This document shows, piece by piece, positions 59,182 through 59,641 of a stretch of 59,641 bases of DNA. Under the pieces are notes generated by a model, which saw only the letters and a program-made list of their open reading frames with translations, was not told where the DNA came from and did no database searches. The DNA is from an uncultured Lachnospiraceae bacterium (lineage in GTDB: Bacteria; Bacillota; Clostridia; Lachnospirales; Lachnospiraceae), in the NCBI GenBank assembly GCA_910585295.1, contig CAJUDE010000016.1, forward strand, positions 1-59,641, read 5' to 3'. Positions within the stretch are counted from its first letter, which is position 1, and each line of letters starts with the position of its first letter. Both the position numbers and the translations under genes were made by a program.

Positions 59182-59221
59182 TTAGGATTTCATGGGTATC
59201 TAAGGAACCATGAAATCCTAA
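59182..59221. terminator. Perfect 14-base hairpin
   Basis: TTAGGATTTCATGG (59182-59195) and CCATGAAATCCTAA (59208-59221) pair completely. There is no clear U-tract on either side. It lies downstream of the minus-strand transporter gene and may end its transcript. Confidence 0.5.
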
Positions 59222-59348
59222 AGAAAGTACCAATCATCTATTGCAACTCTTAAGCGTGTTCTTTTCCGATGGTCAGAATTCCATGTTCTGTTTCCGGTTT
59301 AACGGGTAGAAGAATGGATTTTCCGATATTCTATTCCGCAAATGCAAA

Positions 59349-59641
59349 TCAGTGGCTTTTTGCGTAAGTGGGAACCGCCTGTTTTTTCTGGTGCAGGTAC
59401 CGTGCCAGATACACGAAGGGCGTGTCCGCAATGCTTGTGGCCACAAAAATAATATAGCTGGCGATAGCAATGGAAACCATTGTCTTTGTATCATAGGTTC
59501 CCAAAAATGCGCCCCATGTAAACAGGACTGTGTTTAGAAGCTGGGATACCAGCGTGGAGCCATTGTTCCGGATCCAAAGGAATTTCTTGGAGTCCCCGAA
59601 CCTGCTTCTGGTAAACGCCCACCATTTATGGTATGCCCACA
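59349..59641 (-). CDS. Queuosine precursor transporter (YhhQ/VUT family), C-terminal part
   Basis: The minus strand from the window edge is open for 96 codons ending in TGA (59349-59351). The sequence reads WAYHKWWAFTRS, FLWIRNNGSTLVSQLLNTVL, then a membrane helix and IADTPFVYLARYLHQ, which match the conserved end of VUT (DUF165) membrane proteins that import queuine/preQ precursors for tRNA modification. The start is beyond the window. Confidence 0.8.
   Translation of the reverse strand, partial: WAYHKWWAFTRSRFGDSKKFLWIRNNGSTLVSQLLNTVLFTWGAFLGTYDTKTMVSIAIASYIIFVATSIADTPFVYLARYLHQKKQAVPTYAKSH

Noticed and set aside
58967..59185. 72-codon frame near the right end
   Set aside because: No ribosome site, no family features, and it runs into a hairpin.

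Overview
The window reads as the chromosome of a spore-forming Clostridia, most likely a Lachnospiraceae gut bacterium. The basis is the sporulation genes (spoIVA, spoIIM, spoIVB), the yqhY-nusB-xseA-xseB-ispA-dxs-tlyA-argR-recN-spoIVB gene order, strong AGGAGG ribosome sites, a Gram-positive LexA box, and protein styles typical of the family. No rRNA, CRISPR array, prophage or intact transposon is visible. There is one tRNA (Arg, anticodon CCG).

Layout. 1-402: the end of pyrD and two gene remnants. 792-6706: maltodextrin uptake operon (binding protein, two permeases, LacI regulator, MalQ) with no ATPase gene, followed by a lipid kinase. 7710-9346: spoIVA, whose ribosome site lies in a terminator-like hairpin. 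9567-16053: an ECF sigma factor with an RsiV-like anti-sigma gene, divergent from a cell-surface operon (choline-binding-repeat/transglutaminase protein, MBOAT acyltransferase, truncated DHHW partner, truncated G5 protein). 16241-19626: pepF-prfC. 19918-23126: polysaccharide deacetylase and an orphan KdpDE-like two-component pair on the minus strand. 23428-30269: trxA, recA (SOS promoter), recX, rny, NUDIX hydrolase, spoIIM, xerD. 30317-32396: DAHP synthase divergent from a chorismate mutase-shikimate kinase fusion. 32685-41872: a quinate/shikimate-type accessory cluster (Old Yellow Enzyme reductase, LysR regulator, shikimate/quinate dehydrogenase, MFS carrier, type I dehydroquinase) followed by a complete TRAP transporter. 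42009-48020: tRNA-Arg, an SH3 lipoprotein, an unknown helical protein, rluF, ligA, metA. 48146-58514: the conserved housekeeping operon ending in spoIVB. 58515-59641: decayed sequence and the end of a queuosine-precursor transporter.

The most unusual signal is intergenic. Many gaps hold blocks built from a small set of palindromic modules that recur in different combinations (about 595-648, 9353-9541, 19631-19916, 23315-23412, 27571-28025, 32412-32682, 34898-35003, 42107-42236, 43553-43745). Stem sequences change on both arms between copies while loops and flanks stay conserved, as expected for structured RNA or mobile palindromes. A typical order is a short hairpin, then CTTTGTYC, then a TATAGGAAA...TTTCCTATA hairpin. 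Second in interest is the spoIVA leader: the 3' arm of a 10-bp terminator-like stem is the spoIVA ribosome site, and a candidate sigma-E -10 element sits in its loop. Third, several genes look like products of internal deletion or fusion (radical SAM remnant, DHHW protein, G5 protein tail).

All identifications come from reading the sequence and recalled family features; no database search was run.
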